From positions 186,001-250,000 of the forward strand of contig CALHRZ010000007.1 in the NCBI GenBank assembly GCA_938038445.1: DNA of 64,000 nucleotides, read 5' to 3'. Below the pieces are notes generated by a model. That model was not told the DNA's origin and made no database searches. It saw nothing but the letters and a program-made list of their open reading frames with translations. The stretch is from an uncultured bacterium (GTDB lineage Bacteria; Verrucomicrobiota; Kiritimatiellia; CAIKKV01). The position numbers and the translations under genes were made by a program. Shown piece after piece: positions 23,678 to 35,524 of this stretch. Numbering within the stretch: position 1 is the stretch's first letter; each line of letters starts with the position of its first letter.

Positions 23678-25375
23678 TCAGGAGAGGAAGGCTTCGACGC
23701 GGGCGGCAGCCTCCTCGATCGGGACCATTTGGGATTCGCGGGAGTTTCGACGTCGGATTTCCACCTTGCCGGCGGCCAGTCCCCGTTCCCCGATGACGAT
23801 CCGGACGGGGCAACCGAGCAGATCGGCGTCCTTGAATTTCACGCCTGGCCGTTCATCGCGGTCGTCCAGGAGGGATTCGAGACCGGCCTTTTGGAGGGCA
23901 TTTTCCAGATGAGTCGCGATTTGGAGGGTTTTGGCATCGGGCGCGAGGGGGAGGAGAGCGACATGAAAAGGCGCGACGGACGCGGGCCAAAGGATGCCTT
24001 CCTCGTCGTGGCATTGTTCGATGATGGCCTGGAGGGTACGGGTGACACCGATGCCGTAGCAGCCCATTCGGATGGTGTTTTTGCGGCCATGGGCATCCAG
24101 GAAGATGGCTTGGAAGGCTTCGCTGTATTTGACGCCCAGTTTGAAAACATGCCCCACCTCGATTCCGCGCATTTCACGAAGGGTTCCCTTTGGGCAACGG
24201 GGGCAAGGGTCCCCGGTTCTGGCGTTCGCAAGATCGAACCAGCCAACGGGCTTGGCATCCCGGGGCAGAGCGACATGGATCAAATGGCCGTCGGGTTGGT
24301 TGGCGCCGACGGCCATTTCGGAGGCGCCCTCGAGCCCGTGATCGGCGTAGAGGGGAATAGAAAGCCCGACGGGACCGGTAAAACCCACCGGTGCGCCGCT
24401 GACGTGTCGGATGGTTTCGGGATCGGCCATGCCGAGTTCCGTACAGCCGAGAGCGCGTGCGAATTTGACTTCATTGAGATCTCGATCGCCGGCGACGAGG
24501 GCGGCGACCGGTTTGCCATCGGCGAGGTAAACAAGCGTTTTGATCAACCGGGATGGCGGAAGGTGGAGAAACGCGGACACTTCCTCAATCGTACGGGCGC
24601 CGGGGGTGGCCACAAGGGTCGGCGAGGACCCGGGAGAGGAGACCGTGGCAGGGCGGCGGGCTCGTTCCGCCCGTTCCAGGTTGGCCGCATACGAGCAGGC
24701 ATCGCACTCCACGAGGCCATCTTCTCCGGCGTCGGCGATCGCCATGAATTCGTGGGAGGAGTTGCCGCCCATGGCTCCGGTGTCGGCCTCCACGATTTTG
24801 ACGCGCAGGCCGCAACGGTCGAAGATGCGGGTATAGGCATCGTACATTGCGCGGTAACTCTGTTCGAGGCTTTCCTCGTCCGGATCGAAGGAGTAGGCGT
24901 CCTTCATGATAAATTCCCGGGCGCGCATCAAGCCGAAACGGGGGCGTATTTCGTCGCGGAACTTTGTTTGAATCTGGTAAAACGTGCGGGGGAGCTGGCG
25001 GTGGGAGTGGATTTCGCGGGCGACGAGTTCGGTAATGACCTCTTCGTGGGTGGGGCCGAGCACGAGTTCTCGATCCTGGCGGTCCCGTACTTTGAACATA
25101 ACCTGGCGCATCGTCTGGAGACGTCCGGAGGTTTCCCAGATTTCGCGGGGTTGGAGAGCGGGCATGAGCACTTCGAGCGCGCCGGCCCGATCCATTTCCT
25201 GTCGGATGATTTGTTCCACGTTTCGGAGGGCGCGTAGTCCTACGGGCAGGAAGGTATAGAGGCCGGCGGCGAGTTTACGGATGAGACCGGCGCGAAGCAT
25301 CCAGGTATGACTTGCGATTTCCGCGTCCTGCGGGGTTTCGCGGAGAGTGGGAATGAGAGTTTGCGACCAGCGCAT
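23678..25375 (-). CDS. proS: Prolyl-tRNA synthetase, bacterial type with editing domain
   Basis: 565 residues from the ATG at 25375, which has AGGAG 7 nt upstream; 22 upstream in-frame residues were dropped. Class II core: 'AGLYTFLPVGLRALRNVEQI', motif 2 'FRDEIRPRFGLMRAREFIM', then the YbaK-like editing insertion from about residue 220 to 380 ('LVAGDRDLNEVKFARALG'), motif 3 'IRMGCYGIGVTRTLQAI' and the C-terminal anticodon domain ending with 'EAAARVEAFLS'. It charges tRNA-Pro and clears mischarged alanine. First gene of the proS-orf-hisS-MBL operon. Confidence 0.96.
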   Translation of the reverse strand: MRWSQTLIPTLRETPQDAEIASHTWMLRAGLIRKLAAGLYTFLPVGLRALRNVEQIIRQEMDRAGALEVLMPALQPREIWETSGRLQTMRQVMFKVRDRQDRELVLGPTHEEVITELVAREIHSHRQLPRTFYQIQTKFRDEIRPRFGLMRAREFIMKDAYSFDPDEESLEQSYRAMYDAYTRIFDRCGLRVKIVEADTGAMGGNSSHEFMAIADAGEDGLVECDACSYAANLERAERARRPATVSSPGSSPTLVATPGARTIEEVSAFLHLPPSRLIKTLVYLADGKPVAALVAGDRDLNEVKFARALGCTELGMADPETIRHVSGAPVGFTGPVGLSIPLYADHGLEGASEMAVGANQPDGHLIHVALPRDAKPVGWFDLANARTGDPCPRCPKGTLREMRGIEVGHVFKLGVKYSEAFQAIFLDAHGRKNTIRMGCYGIGVTRTLQAIIEQCHDEEGILWPASVAPFHVALLPLAPDAKTLQIATHLENALQKAGLESLLDDRDERPGVKFKDADLLGCPVRIVIGERGLAAGKVEIRRRNSRESQMVPIEEAAARVEAFLS

Positions 25376-25679
25376 GCAACACTCCTGAAGAGCGATCGCG
25401 TTCGAACGGGTTACTATCGCCCAAGAAAACGGTGAATGCAAGTATTTTCACGCGGGTGCCGGTTCCCTCTCGTGGCGCGGGAGGGAGCGATGTCCGCGCA
25501 ACGCCGGCCGGGGGGGTGTTGGCTTGCGAAGGGCTGGGCGCAGAAATGGTGGAGACGGAGAGCGGCCTCTAGACGTCGGCCTCTGGACTGATGTGGAGGA
25601 TGGATGTTCGGGATTGCGGGATGGACCAAGTGCGGATCGGAGAATCGCTTCTGCCGGGTAAACCGTCCCCTTCGCCCGT

Positions 25680-25908
25680 CCTGTCCAAAAACGGAGTGCA
25701 CGACCAGGTTTTGAGATATTTGAATCTGGAGACGTGACCCCAAATTGCCTCTACAAAGACTGAAACGCATCCTGAATAAATACTAGGACCGTGTTCCTTC
25801 CGCGGAAGCCAAATGTTGAATGTTGAGGTCTGACCCCATGTTTTTTGCCCTTGCCTAAGCCTCCATTTTCCGCTAACCGGGGGTAGTGCATCCCGTTTTT
25901 TGGACAGG
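25680..25908. mobile_element. MITE-like element with 26/27-bp terminal inverted repeats
   Basis: Left end 25680-25705 and the reverse complement of 25882-25908 align over 26-27 bases: both begin CCTGTCCAAAAA, then CGG, TGCAC and ACC, with three mismatches and one extra A (23 matches). The interior is non-coding and includes a 12-bp palindrome (CTTCCGCGGAAG, 25797-25808). No target-site duplication is obvious. The inverted repeats are direct observation; that it is or was mobile is inference. Confidence 0.5.
25720..25838. repeat. Two 23-bp imperfect direct repeats inside the element
   Basis: 25720-25742 and 25816-25838 share TTGAAT, a variable 9-bp centre and TGACCCCA. The second contains GAGGTCTGACCCC, a string I associate with the flanks of transposon-type repeats in many genomes; that association is from memory. 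Confidence 0.55.
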
Positions 25909-26065
25909 CAGCTAAGCCAAGATTTTGACAAGATGACGTCCGAGAAAACGGGAGCGTGGAGATGGCGACGAAGCGGTGGAAGCATTCGGAAGAGTGTGGC
26001 CCTTTAAATCACCCCGCCACCTGTCCAACCAATGGGGGGAAGCTCGGACTTCAAAGAGGTGGGAA

Positions 26066-26095
26066 TTGAGTTCGGGGGCGGGAAAGGGATATAAT
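26066..26095 (+). promoter_or_regulatory. Putative leaderless promoter of the TIGR03790 gene
   Basis: TTGAGT (26066-26071), 18-nt spacer, TATAAT (26090-26095), then six bases to the ATG at 26102. No Shine-Dalgarno precedes the ATG. Confidence 0.55.
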
Positions 26096-26101
26096 CCTAG
26101 C

Positions 26102-27472
26102 ATGCATCGTTTTCATTGGACGTTGGCGGCAGTGGTTATGGGTGGGGTGATGGCCGGCGGGTCCGGGCTGGCCTTGGGACCGCATGAACTATTGCTTCTT
26201 ATCAACACCAATGTTGAGGAATCGGTTCGAATTGGGGAGTTTTGGGCTCGGCTTCGGAAAGTTCCCGATTCCAACGTCATCCGACTGGGGGTTCCGTTGC
26301 GCGCCAATGAAGACGGCACGTTGCCGGACCTTTCACCTGAGGAATTCCGGCAATGGATCTGGGGACCGGCGATGGAGAAGGCGAGACAGCGGGAAATTGC
26401 GGGGCATATTTTGGCCTGGGTTTATGCGCCGGGTTTTCCTTGGCGGATCAAGGGGGATCCGATGCTCTCCTTGACGGGGTTGACGTTTCTTCGGGGGGGA
26501 GCTGCAGACACGGGCGCCGTTCAACGCGGCGTTTTTTTTTCCTCTCTTTACGCCGGTCCCAGCGGTCCGGGCCAACCGGTTTTTTCCACTCGATCTTTGG
26601 ATGTTTGGATGGACTGGATGCGGCCTGAGGATCGTCCTATGCCCGGCTGGGTGCTGGCGCACATCGGCCGACACGGTTTGACGGAAGAGGAGGCCGTGGC
26701 GATGCTGGTGCGAGGGGCGGATGCGGATGGCGCAAGGCCAGAGGGAGGCATCTGTATTGTCACGAACCAGGATGTTCGGAGTCGCGCGCGGGAATGGCAG
26801 TGGGAAGGGGTTGTTTCGGAGCTCAAGTCGCTGGGGGTTCCGGTTTTCTTTCGGTCGTCGCTTCCGCGGCAGGGTCCGCCGATCTGGGGCATTCTGGTCG
26901 GTATGGCTCGTTTTGATGCGGAGGGAGTTCCTTTTCAAAGGGGAGCCATTGCCGATCATCTGACAAGCCATGGCGCGTATTTTCAAAATGATGGGCAGAC
27001 GCGGTGCACCGCCTGGTTGAAGGCGGGGGCGGTGGCGGCTGGGGGAACGGTGGTGGAACCGTATGCGATTTGGAGCAAATTTCCCCATGCCCGTCTTTTT
27101 GTTCACATGGCCCGCGGCTGCACAGCGCTCGAGGGTTTCTATCAGAGTCTACGCATGCCTCTTCAATATCTTCCGATGGGCGATCCGTTGGCGGCTCCGT
27201 TTCGTCCGAAAGGGGAAGTTCGGCTGGAGCCGCTGGGAGGCGAGTGGGGATGGCGGGTGCGAGTGGAAGGTTCGGGAACCGTTCCGTGGAGTTCCTGGAT
27301 ACTCTTGGCGGACGGAGTGCCCGTGGCCGAGGGGAAGCTGGAAGAGGTCTGCCGTTTGCCGGCTGAGAAAAGGAATCGCGAACTTCGGGTCGTGGTGAGG
27401 AGTGCGGGGCTGATTCGGCATCAGGTGTTTGTGGTTCGGGAAGGCGAGAAGATGGTGGAGGGCGAGCGTTGA
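26102..27472 (+). CDS. TIGR03790 family secreted protein of unknown function
   Basis: 456 residues with an N-terminal signal-like segment (residues 5-25, 'WTLAAVVMGGVMAGGSGLAL'). 'ELLLLINTNVEESVRIGEFW' and 'VPDSNVIRLGVP' at the start, 'DPMLSLTGLTFLRG' and 'IADHLTSHGAYF' further on are the recurring landmarks of TIGR03790 proteins, found mainly in planctomycetes, verrucomicrobia and relatives. The family function is not known to me; the fold in the second half looks like a caspase/peptidase-C25-type alpha/beta core, but no catalytic Cys-His pair stands out. The start at 26102 is forced by the promoter position. Overlaps the next gene by TTGA. Confidence 0.8.
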   Translation: MHRFHWTLAAVVMGGVMAGGSGLALGPHELLLLINTNVEESVRIGEFWARLRKVPDSNVIRLGVPLRANEDGTLPDLSPEEFRQWIWGPAMEKARQREIAGHILAWVYAPGFPWRIKGDPMLSLTGLTFLRGGAADTGAVQRGVFFSSLYAGPSGPGQPVFSTRSLDVWMDWMRPEDRPMPGWVLAHIGRHGLTEEEAVAMLVRGADADGARPEGGICIVTNQDVRSRAREWQWEGVVSELKSLGVPVFFRSSLPRQGPPIWGILVGMARFDAEGVPFQRGAIADHLTSHGAYFQNDGQTRCTAWLKAGAVAAGGTVVEPYAIWSKFPHARLFVHMARGCTALEGFYQSLRMPLQYLPMGDPLAAPFRPKGEVRLEPLGGEWGWRVRVEGSGTVPWSSWILLADGVPVAEGKLEEVCRLPAEKRNRELRVVVRSAGLIRHQVFVVREGEKMVEGER

Positions 27473-28005
27473 AACGGTGTGTGTTTTTCGATCGGGACGG
27501 GATTGTCAATGAATCGCCGGGGCCGGGGCGTTATGTGTTGACGGCGGAGGAGTTTCGTCTGATTCCGGCCTTTCCGCGGCTTCTGGCGCGCGTGCGAGCG
27601 GCGGGGTTTGCGGCGGTGATTGCCACGAACCAGCAAGCGGTGGGGCTTGGATTGATCACACGGGAAGCGTTGGATCGTCTTCATGCGCTTTTTCGGGAAC
27701 GACTTTGGTTGGAGCATGGGTTGACCGTGGATGCGATTATGGTGTGTCCTCATCGGGCCGACGAAGGATGCGGCTGTCGAAAACCCAAGCCGGGGCTTTT
27801 GATGGAGGCGGCGCGGCAAGGGGGATATGATCTGAAGGACAGTTGGATGATTGGAGATGCGGAACGGGATGTGGAGGCGGGACGTGCGGCGGGATGCCGG
27901 ACGATCTTGGTTCATCCGGCTTTTCCTTCCAGCGCAGCCGATTGGGTGGTGGAGAGTTTAGAGTCCTTGGACATCTTGATTGCGGAGGGGCGGCTGATTC
28001 TGTAG
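27469..28005 (+). CDS. gmhB: D,D-heptose 1,7-bisphosphate phosphatase-like HAD hydrolase
   Basis: 178 residues from a TTG at 27469 that overlaps the previous stop; no ATG fits. HAD motif I 'VFFDRDGIVNE', motif II 'VIATNQQAV', the zinc-binding loop 'CPHRADEGCGCRKPKPG' and motif IV 'MIGDAERDVEAG' are all in the GmhB/HisB-N order. GmhB removes the C7 phosphate in synthesis of ADP- or GDP-heptose for lipopolysaccharide core. No other heptose gene is adjacent, so related phosphatase roles remain possible. Confidence 0.88.
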   Translation: MKRCVFFDRDGIVNESPGPGRYVLTAEEFRLIPAFPRLLARVRAAGFAAVIATNQQAVGLGLITREALDRLHALFRERLWLEHGLTVDAIMVCPHRADEGCGCRKPKPGLLMEAARQGGYDLKDSWMIGDAERDVEAGRAAGCRTILVHPAFPSSAADWVVESLESLDILIAEGRLIL

Positions 28006-28035
28006 GATACGGCATCGTTACCAAAGGTGGATTTC

Positions 28036-29955
28036 ATGAGGCTGTTTGTTCCCGGCCGCATTTGTCTTTTTGGAGAACACACCGACTGGGCAGGGGGGTA
28101 TCGGAGGATTAATGGCGCACTGGAGAAGGGCTATACGATCATTGCCGGTACGAATCAGGGGGTGTATGCCAACGTCCGGCCGCACCCTCAGAATTTGGTC
28201 CTGCGGTCGCATCTGAACGACGGTCGTGTGATTGGGCCGTACGAGGTTCCGATGGAGCGCGAGGCGTTGTATGCCGAGGCGTTGAAGGGAGGCTTTTTCA
28301 GTTATGCGGCGGGGGTGGCTTATCAGGTATTGACGCATTATCGGGTAAGGGGGTTGGAGATTGATAACGATCATACCGATCTGCCGATTAAGAAAGGGCT
28401 TTCTTCGAGCGCCGCGATTTGCGTGTTGGTCGCGCGGGCCTTCAACCGGCTGTACGATTTGAAAATGACCGTTCGCGGGGAAATGGAGTACGCGTATCGG
28501 GGCGAGATCACCACACCGTCCCGTTGCGGGCGGATGGACCAAGGGTGTGCTTTCGGCAACCGGCCGGTGCTGATGATTTTTGATGGGGATCAGTTGGAGG
28601 TTCGGGAATTGACGGTTGGGCGGGATCTTTACTTTGTCATTGTGGATTTGAAAGCTGGAAAGGACACGCGGGAGATCCTGAACCGGCTCAACCATTGTTA
28701 TCCGTTTGCCGAGAACGATTTGGAGCGGGGAGTACAGGAGTATTTGGGTCCCCTCAGTGCATCGATTACGCAGGAGGCAGCGGAGGCCCTTCGGGCGGGG
28801 GATGCCTGTCGAGTGGGGCAATTGATGACGAAGGCGCAGGCATTGTTTGACCGGTATGTCATGCCGGCATGTCCTTCCCAGCTTACGGCGCCGGTTCTTC
28901 ATGGGGTACTGGCCCATCCGGCACTTCAACCGCACGTTTGGGGGGGCAAGGGAGTGGGTTCCCAGGGGGATGGCTCGGCCCAGTTCATTTGTCGGAGCGC
29001 GGAGGATCAAGAGGCTGTGCTGGCGATTCTCGAACGCGAGCTGGGGATGAGCGGATTGAAACTGACGCTTCATGCGGCCCGGCGTGTTCGAAAAGCGGTG
29101 ATTCCGGCTGCGGGGTTTGGCACGCGGCTGTTTCCCGCGACCAAAGCGGTGAAGAAGGAGCTGTTTCCGGTTGTGGGCCGGGATGGCGTTTGCCGGCCGG
29201 CGTTGCTTGCCATTGTGGAGGAGGCGGCGGCTTCCGGCATGGAGGAAATTGCGATAGTGGTTCAGGAGAATGATCGAAGGATGTTTGAGGAGTTCTTCAT
29301 GCTGCCCCCGCCGGTGGAAAATTTCAACAAGCTCTCGGCGGAGTCCCGTCGGATCAGCCAGCAGGTATTGGAATTGGGCCGGCGGGTGACGCTTCTGACG
29401 CAGCGGGAGCAGGAGGGGTTTGGGCATGCCGTCTATTGCGCACGGGAATGGGTGGGGGAGGAACCGTTTTTGCTGTTGCTGGGGGATCATCTTTTTGATT
29501 CGGAGGCGGAGGAGACCTGCACGCAGCAGATTTTGTCGGCATACGATCGGTATCGCGTCAACGTTGTGGGGCTGATGCCCACGCGGGAGGAGGAGGTGCA
29601 TCTCTTTGGATGTGCGACAGGGCTTCGGCAGAGCGATGGGGCGTTGATGCTGACGGAACTGACGGAGAAACCGGATGCGGAGTATGCTCGGCAGCACTTG
29701 AGGGTCGAAGGGTTGCCGGAGGGAAGTTATTATGGGTTCAGCGGCCAGTATGTGCTTTCGCCGAAGGTTTTCGATCATCTTGGAGAAACCATTCGGAGGG
29801 GGATCCGCCAGCGGGGAGAGTTTCAACTTACGCCCTGTTTGGATCGGCTTCGTCAAGAGGAAGGGTTTATTGGGCTTCCGATTCGGGGGCGGCGGTACGA
29901 CATTGGGACTCCGGTCTCCTATCGGCAGACGGTACTGGAGTATGGAAACGTGTGA
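28036..29955 (+). CDS. Bifunctional GHMP sugar kinase / GalU-like uridylyltransferase fusion
   Basis: 639 residues. Residues 1-345 are a GHMP kinase: motif 1 'PGRICLFGEHTDWAGGY', motif 2 'IKKGLSSSAAICVLVARAF' (about 118-136) and motif 3 'GGKGVGSQGDGSAQF' (about 303-317). Residues 351-639 are a GalU-type nucleotidyltransferase starting 'KAVIPAAGFGTRLFPATKA', with 'LLLLGDHLFDSEAEE' and 'LTELTEKPDAE'. No frame break lies between them. Such a protein would turn a free sugar into sugar-1-phosphate and then UDP-sugar, by analogy with the fucokinase/GDP-fucose pyrophosphorylase fusion. The galactokinase-like HTDW motif hints at a hexose or pentose; the sugar is not known. ATG 28036 follows AAAGGTGG by 5 nt. 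Confidence 0.85.
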   Translation: MRLFVPGRICLFGEHTDWAGGYRRINGALEKGYTIIAGTNQGVYANVRPHPQNLVLRSHLNDGRVIGPYEVPMEREALYAEALKGGFFSYAAGVAYQVLTHYRVRGLEIDNDHTDLPIKKGLSSSAAICVLVARAFNRLYDLKMTVRGEMEYAYRGEITTPSRCGRMDQGCAFGNRPVLMIFDGDQLEVRELTVGRDLYFVIVDLKAGKDTREILNRLNHCYPFAENDLERGVQEYLGPLSASITQEAAEALRAGDACRVGQLMTKAQALFDRYVMPACPSQLTAPVLHGVLAHPALQPHVWGGKGVGSQGDGSAQFICRSAEDQEAVLAILERELGMSGLKLTLHAARRVRKAVIPAAGFGTRLFPATKAVKKELFPVVGRDGVCRPALLAIVEEAAASGMEEIAIVVQENDRRMFEEFFMLPPPVENFNKLSAESRRISQQVLELGRRVTLLTQREQEGFGHAVYCAREWVGEEPFLLLLGDHLFDSEAEETCTQQILSAYDRYRVNVVGLMPTREEEVHLFGCATGLRQSDGALMLTELTEKPDAEYARQHLRVEGLPEGSYYGFSGQYVLSPKVFDHLGETIRRGIRQRGEFQLTPCLDRLRQEEGFIGLPIRGRRYDIGTPVSYRQTVLEYGNV

Positions 29956-29967
29956 AGGAGAGGCGCT

Positions 29968-30402
29968 ATGTTGTTGCGATTTGTCACGCATGAGGGGAAG
30001 TTGGTTGAAATGGAATTGGGTTCTGAATTCTTGATGATTGGGCGGGGACCGGAAGCGGGGTTGCGTTTGGAAGGGGAAAAGGTGTCGCGCCAACATGCGG
30101 AAATTCGTTATTGGGACGGGGAGTACGTGTTGAAAGATCTGCATTCGACGAACGGGACGTTTGTCAATGATCGGCGGATTGAAGTGGCCGTAATTCGCCC
30201 GGGGGACCGGATTCGGATCGGGGAGTTTCAGATTCAGGCGGAAGCGCGTGCGGGGAAAGGCGCGACCACCATTCTGCGGGAAATTTCGCAGGAAATGGAG
30301 ACGGGGAAGAAAGGATACCGGACGATGCTTCGGGAGATCGTTCGGGACGCCGACTCCACGAAGCGCGTGGGGGGAAAGAATCCGCCTGAAACTTCTTCCT
30401 GA
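29968..30402 (+). CDS. FHA-domain protein
   Basis: 144 residues, AAGGAGAGG before the ATG. One forkhead-associated domain at about residues 15-92: 'LMIGRGPEAGLRL', 'VSRQHAEIRYWDG', 'LKDLHSTNGTFVNDRRI' and 'DRIRIGEFQIQAE'. The conserved Gly-Arg, Ser-Arg-His and Asn-Gly-Thr residues that contact phosphothreonine are present. The C-terminal 50 residues are charged and unassigned. No kinase partner is in the window. Twelve nt after the fusion gene, so same operon; the convergent gyrA stop is 10 nt away. Confidence 0.88.
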   Translation: MLLRFVTHEGKLVEMELGSEFLMIGRGPEAGLRLEGEKVSRQHAEIRYWDGEYVLKDLHSTNGTFVNDRRIEVAVIRPGDRIRIGEFQIQAEARAGKGATTILREISQEMETGKKGYRTMLREIVRDADSTKRVGGKNPPETSS

Positions 30403-30412
30403 GGGGATCGGT

Positions 30413-32941
30413 TCAAGCGGGCGGGTTTTCGGGCAGGGATTGGGTTAGGTTGGGTGCGGTGATCTCGGCAGCTTGCCGATCAAGCTGTTCGTCGTTTTCT
30501 TCCGATTCCACAGGGGTGAGAGAGGCGAGGGTATCGCCTTCTTCGAGGGTGATCAACCGGACGCCTTGCGTGTTGCGTCCGATGATGCGTATATCCGAGA
30601 CGGGCGCGCGGACCATCATGCCGCGGGTGGTGATCATCATGATGGATTGCTCGGGGCGGACGGTTAGGGCGCCAATGAGGGGGCCGTTGCGTTCGGACGT
30701 TTGGATGCCGATCAGGCCTTTACCGCCCCGCCGTTGGAGGCGGAACTCTTCGAAGTTGGTTCTTTTGCCGTATCCGTTGCGGGTGGCGAGGAGGAAGGCC
30801 GCTCCTTCCCCTACGAGGTCCATGCTTTCGACGGCGTCGTTGGGTTCCAGTTCGATGCCGCGGACGCCGGTTGTATCGCGGCCCATGGGGCGGACGTCGG
30901 TTTCCGAGAAGCGGATGGCCATGCCGCTGCGGGTGGCGAGGAGGATGTGGTCCTGACCGCGGGTGAGGCGGACCTGGATGAGGCGGTCGTTTTCCTGCAG
31001 GGCGATGGCGATGAGACCGCCGCGGCGGATATTGCGGAAGTCGGCGAGCGGCGTTTTTTTGACCAGCCCCTGTTCGGTGGCGAAGAAAAGGAAATGGCCG
31101 CCGTTGAACTGGCGGATGGGAAGCACGGCGGCGATTTTCTCATTTTCGCGGAGTTCGAGGAGGTTGACGATGGCTTTTCCCTGGGCCTGGCGGGAGGCTT
31201 CCGGGACCTCGTAAACCCGTTCCGCGTAGACGCGGCCGAAGCTGGTGAAGAAGAGGAGGGTGTCGTGGGTGGAGGCGACGAACAGGTGTTCGACGTAATC
31301 TTCTTCCCGGTTGGTGACGCCCGTGACGCCGCGGCCGCCGCGCCGCTGTTCCTTATAGGCTTGGACGGGGACGCGTTTGATATAGCCCCGGTGGCTGATC
31401 GTGATTACGCAGGGTCGGTCGGCGATGAGATCTTCGGTTCGCACTTCCCCTTCCTGAGGGACGAGCGCGGTAAGGCGGCCGTCGCCGTAGAGGCGTTTCA
31501 TGTCGAGCAGGTCATCGCGGATCAGGGCATAGATTTTTCGGGGCGTGGCGAGGAGGTCTCGGAGCCAGGAGATTTGCTTGATGAGTTCGAGGTATTCGGC
31601 CTCCAACTTATCCCGCTCAAGGGCCGTGAGCTGATAGAGGCGCATATCCAGGATGGCGCCTGCTTGAATAGGGGTCAGGCCGAACCGGGTGACGAGCGCG
31701 GCGGCGGCCGCCTCCCGGTTGGGAGCTTCCCGGATGGTTTGGACGATTGCGTCGAGGTGGTTCAGGGCGATTTTTAATCCTTCCAGGATGTGGGCACGTT
31801 CTTCGGCTTTCCGGAGTTCGTAACGGGAGCGCCGGGTAATTACGTCGAAGCGATGGGCAAGGAAGCAATGGAGGAGCTCCTTGAGGTTCATGATGCGGGG
31901 CTGGCCGTTATCGAGGGCGAGGAGAATGGCCCCGAAGGTTGTTTGGAGGGCGGTATGGTGGTAGAGGTTATTGAGGATGACTTTCGCGATGACGCCCCGT
32001 TTCAATTCGATGACGATGCGGATTCCGTTCTTGTTGGATTCGTCTCGGATATCCGCGATCCCTTCGATCGTTTTTTCGTTGACGAGGGTTGCGATCTGGG
32101 TGACGAGGGCGGCCTTGTTGACGGCGTATGGGATTTCGGTAATGACGATCATTTCGCGGCCGCCGCGGCCTTCTTCGATTTCCGCTCGGCCGCGGACGAT
32201 GAGCTGGCCGCGGCCGGTCCGATACATTTCGGCGATGGGGGTGAGGCCGCAGATCAATCCACCGGTAGGAAAATCGGGCCCTTTGACGGCGCGCATGAGG
32301 TCGTCGACGGTTGCGGCGGGGTTGTCGATCAGGAGGACGAGGGCGTCCACGAGTTCCCCGAGGTTATGGGGAGGGATATTGGTGGACATTCCGACGGCGA
32401 TTCCCGTGCTGCCGTTCATGAGGAGGTTGGGCAGGCGGGCGGGGAGAACGGCGGGCTCAAGCAGTTCGCCGTTGTAGTTGCTGACCATGGGCACGGTTTC
32501 TTTTTCGATATCGGCCAGCAGTTCTTCAGCGAGGGGGGTGAGCCGGGCTTCGGTGTAGCGGTAGGCGGCGGCGTTGTCGCCGTCGATGCTTCCGAAATTG
32601 CCCTGTCCATCCACGAGGGGGTACCGCATGGCGAAGGGTTGGGCCATGCGGACGAGGGTTTCGTAGACGGCTGAGTCGCCGTGAGGGTGGTATTTGCCGA
32701 GGACATCGCCGACGATGTAGGCACATTTTTTGAAGGGGCGGTTGGGATGAAGCCCCATCTGGTGCATGGAGAAGAGAATGCGTCGGGCGCCCGGTTTCAG
32801 CCCGTCTCGGACATCGGGCAGGGCGCGGCCCACGATCACGCTCATGGAGTAGTCAATATAAGAACGCTGCATTTCCTCCGTGATATTGACCGACTCGAGC
32901 GAGGGGGCGGCGGGAGGGGGCGTGAGAGGAGGTTGGTCCAT
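30413..32941 (-). CDS. gyrA: DNA gyrase subunit A
   Basis: 842 residues from the ATG at 32941; the long open extension upstream overlaps gyrB and is arginine/proline-rich shadow. The protein starts '[20 protein letters not shown]', with '[15 protein letters not shown]', the catalytic tyrosine in '[11 protein letters not shown]', and a C-terminal beta-pinwheel whose GyrA-box reads 'QRRGGKG' (after 'FEEFRL'), the mark of gyrase rather than topoisomerase IV. In the quinolone region the sequence is '[10 protein letters not shown]', the wild-type-like serine. It starts 20 nt after gyrB. Confidence 0.97.
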   Translation of the reverse strand: MDQPPLTPPPAAPSLESVNITEEMQRSYIDYSMSVIVGRALPDVRDGLKPGARRILFSMHQMGLHPNRPFKKCAYIVGDVLGKYHPHGDSAVYETLVRMAQPFAMRYPLVDGQGNFGSIDGDNAAAYRYTEARLTPLAEELLADIEKETVPMVSNYNGELLEPAVLPARLPNLLMNGSTGIAVGMSTNIPPHNLGELVDALVLLIDNPAATVDDLMRAVKGPDFPTGGLICGLTPIAEMYRTGRGQLIVRGRAEIEEGRGGREMIVITEIPYAVNKAALVTQIATLVNEKTIEGIADIRDESNKNGIRIVIELKRGVIAKVILNNLYHHTALQTTFGAILLALDNGQPRIMNLKELLHCFLAHRFDVITRRSRYELRKAEERAHILEGLKIALNHLDAIVQTIREAPNREAAAAALVTRFGLTPIQAGAILDMRLYQLTALERDKLEAEYLELIKQISWLRDLLATPRKIYALIRDDLLDMKRLYGDGRLTALVPQEGEVRTEDLIADRPCVITISHRGYIKRVPVQAYKEQRRGGRGVTGVTNREEDYVEHLFVASTHDTLLFFTSFGRVYAERVYEVPEASRQAQGKAIVNLLELRENEKIAAVLPIRQFNGGHFLFFATEQGLVKKTPLADFRNIRRGGLIAIALQENDRLIQVRLTRGQDHILLATRSGMAIRFSETDVRPMGRDTTGVRGIELEPNDAVESMDLVGEGAAFLLATRNGYGKRTNFEEFRLQRRGGKGLIGIQTSERNGPLIGALTVRPEQSIMMITTRGMMVRAPVSDIRIIGRNTQGVRLITLEEGDTLASLTPVESEENDEQLDRQAAEITAPNLTQSLPENPPA

Positions 32942-32961
32942 GACGGGGGGTGTCCGGAATG

Positions 32962-35439
<2,478 letters not shown>

Positions 35440-35494
35440 TCAACTGTATCAAAAATCGCTGTTTGAAACAATGCGAAAAAGTGGTTTTTTGATC

Positions 35495-35524
35495 TTTATA
35501 CTCGGGGTTTTCAGGAGTGGACAA
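35495..35524 (-). promoter_or_regulatory. Putative gyrB promoter
   Basis: Minus strand: TTGTCC (35524-35519), 18-nt spacer, TATAAA (35500-35495). The leader to the gyrB ATG would be about 75 nt and ends with GGAG. Its -35 shares bases with the -35 of the oppositely oriented promoter below. Confidence 0.5.

Larger units (their letters stand above)
25442..26101. other. 660-bp region with no credible gene
   Basis: All frames are broken or code for arginine/proline-rich shadow sequence. It holds a 229-bp inverted-repeat element (25680-25908), a pair of 23-bp direct repeats inside it, a short tandem pair CGGCCTCTAG/CGGCCTCTGG at 25563 and 25577, and the promoter of the TIGR03790 gene at its right end. 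It separates the divergent proS and TIGR03790 transcription units. Confidence 0.7.

Noticed and set aside
23729-25237. 502-codon plus-strand frame opposite proS
   Set aside because: Shadow of proS, whose class II and editing motifs are complete.
25414-25985. Short minus-strand ORFs in the gene-free region (118 and 138 codons)
   Set aside because: Low-complexity Arg/His/Pro products, no ribosome-binding sites, and they run across the inverted-repeat element.
28018-30144. 708-codon open frame on the minus strand opposite the kinase/uridylyltransferase fusion
   Set aside because: The plus strand has full GHMP and GalU motifs; the antisense product is rich in Arg, Pro, His and Gln with no domain, the usual effect of third-position GC bias.
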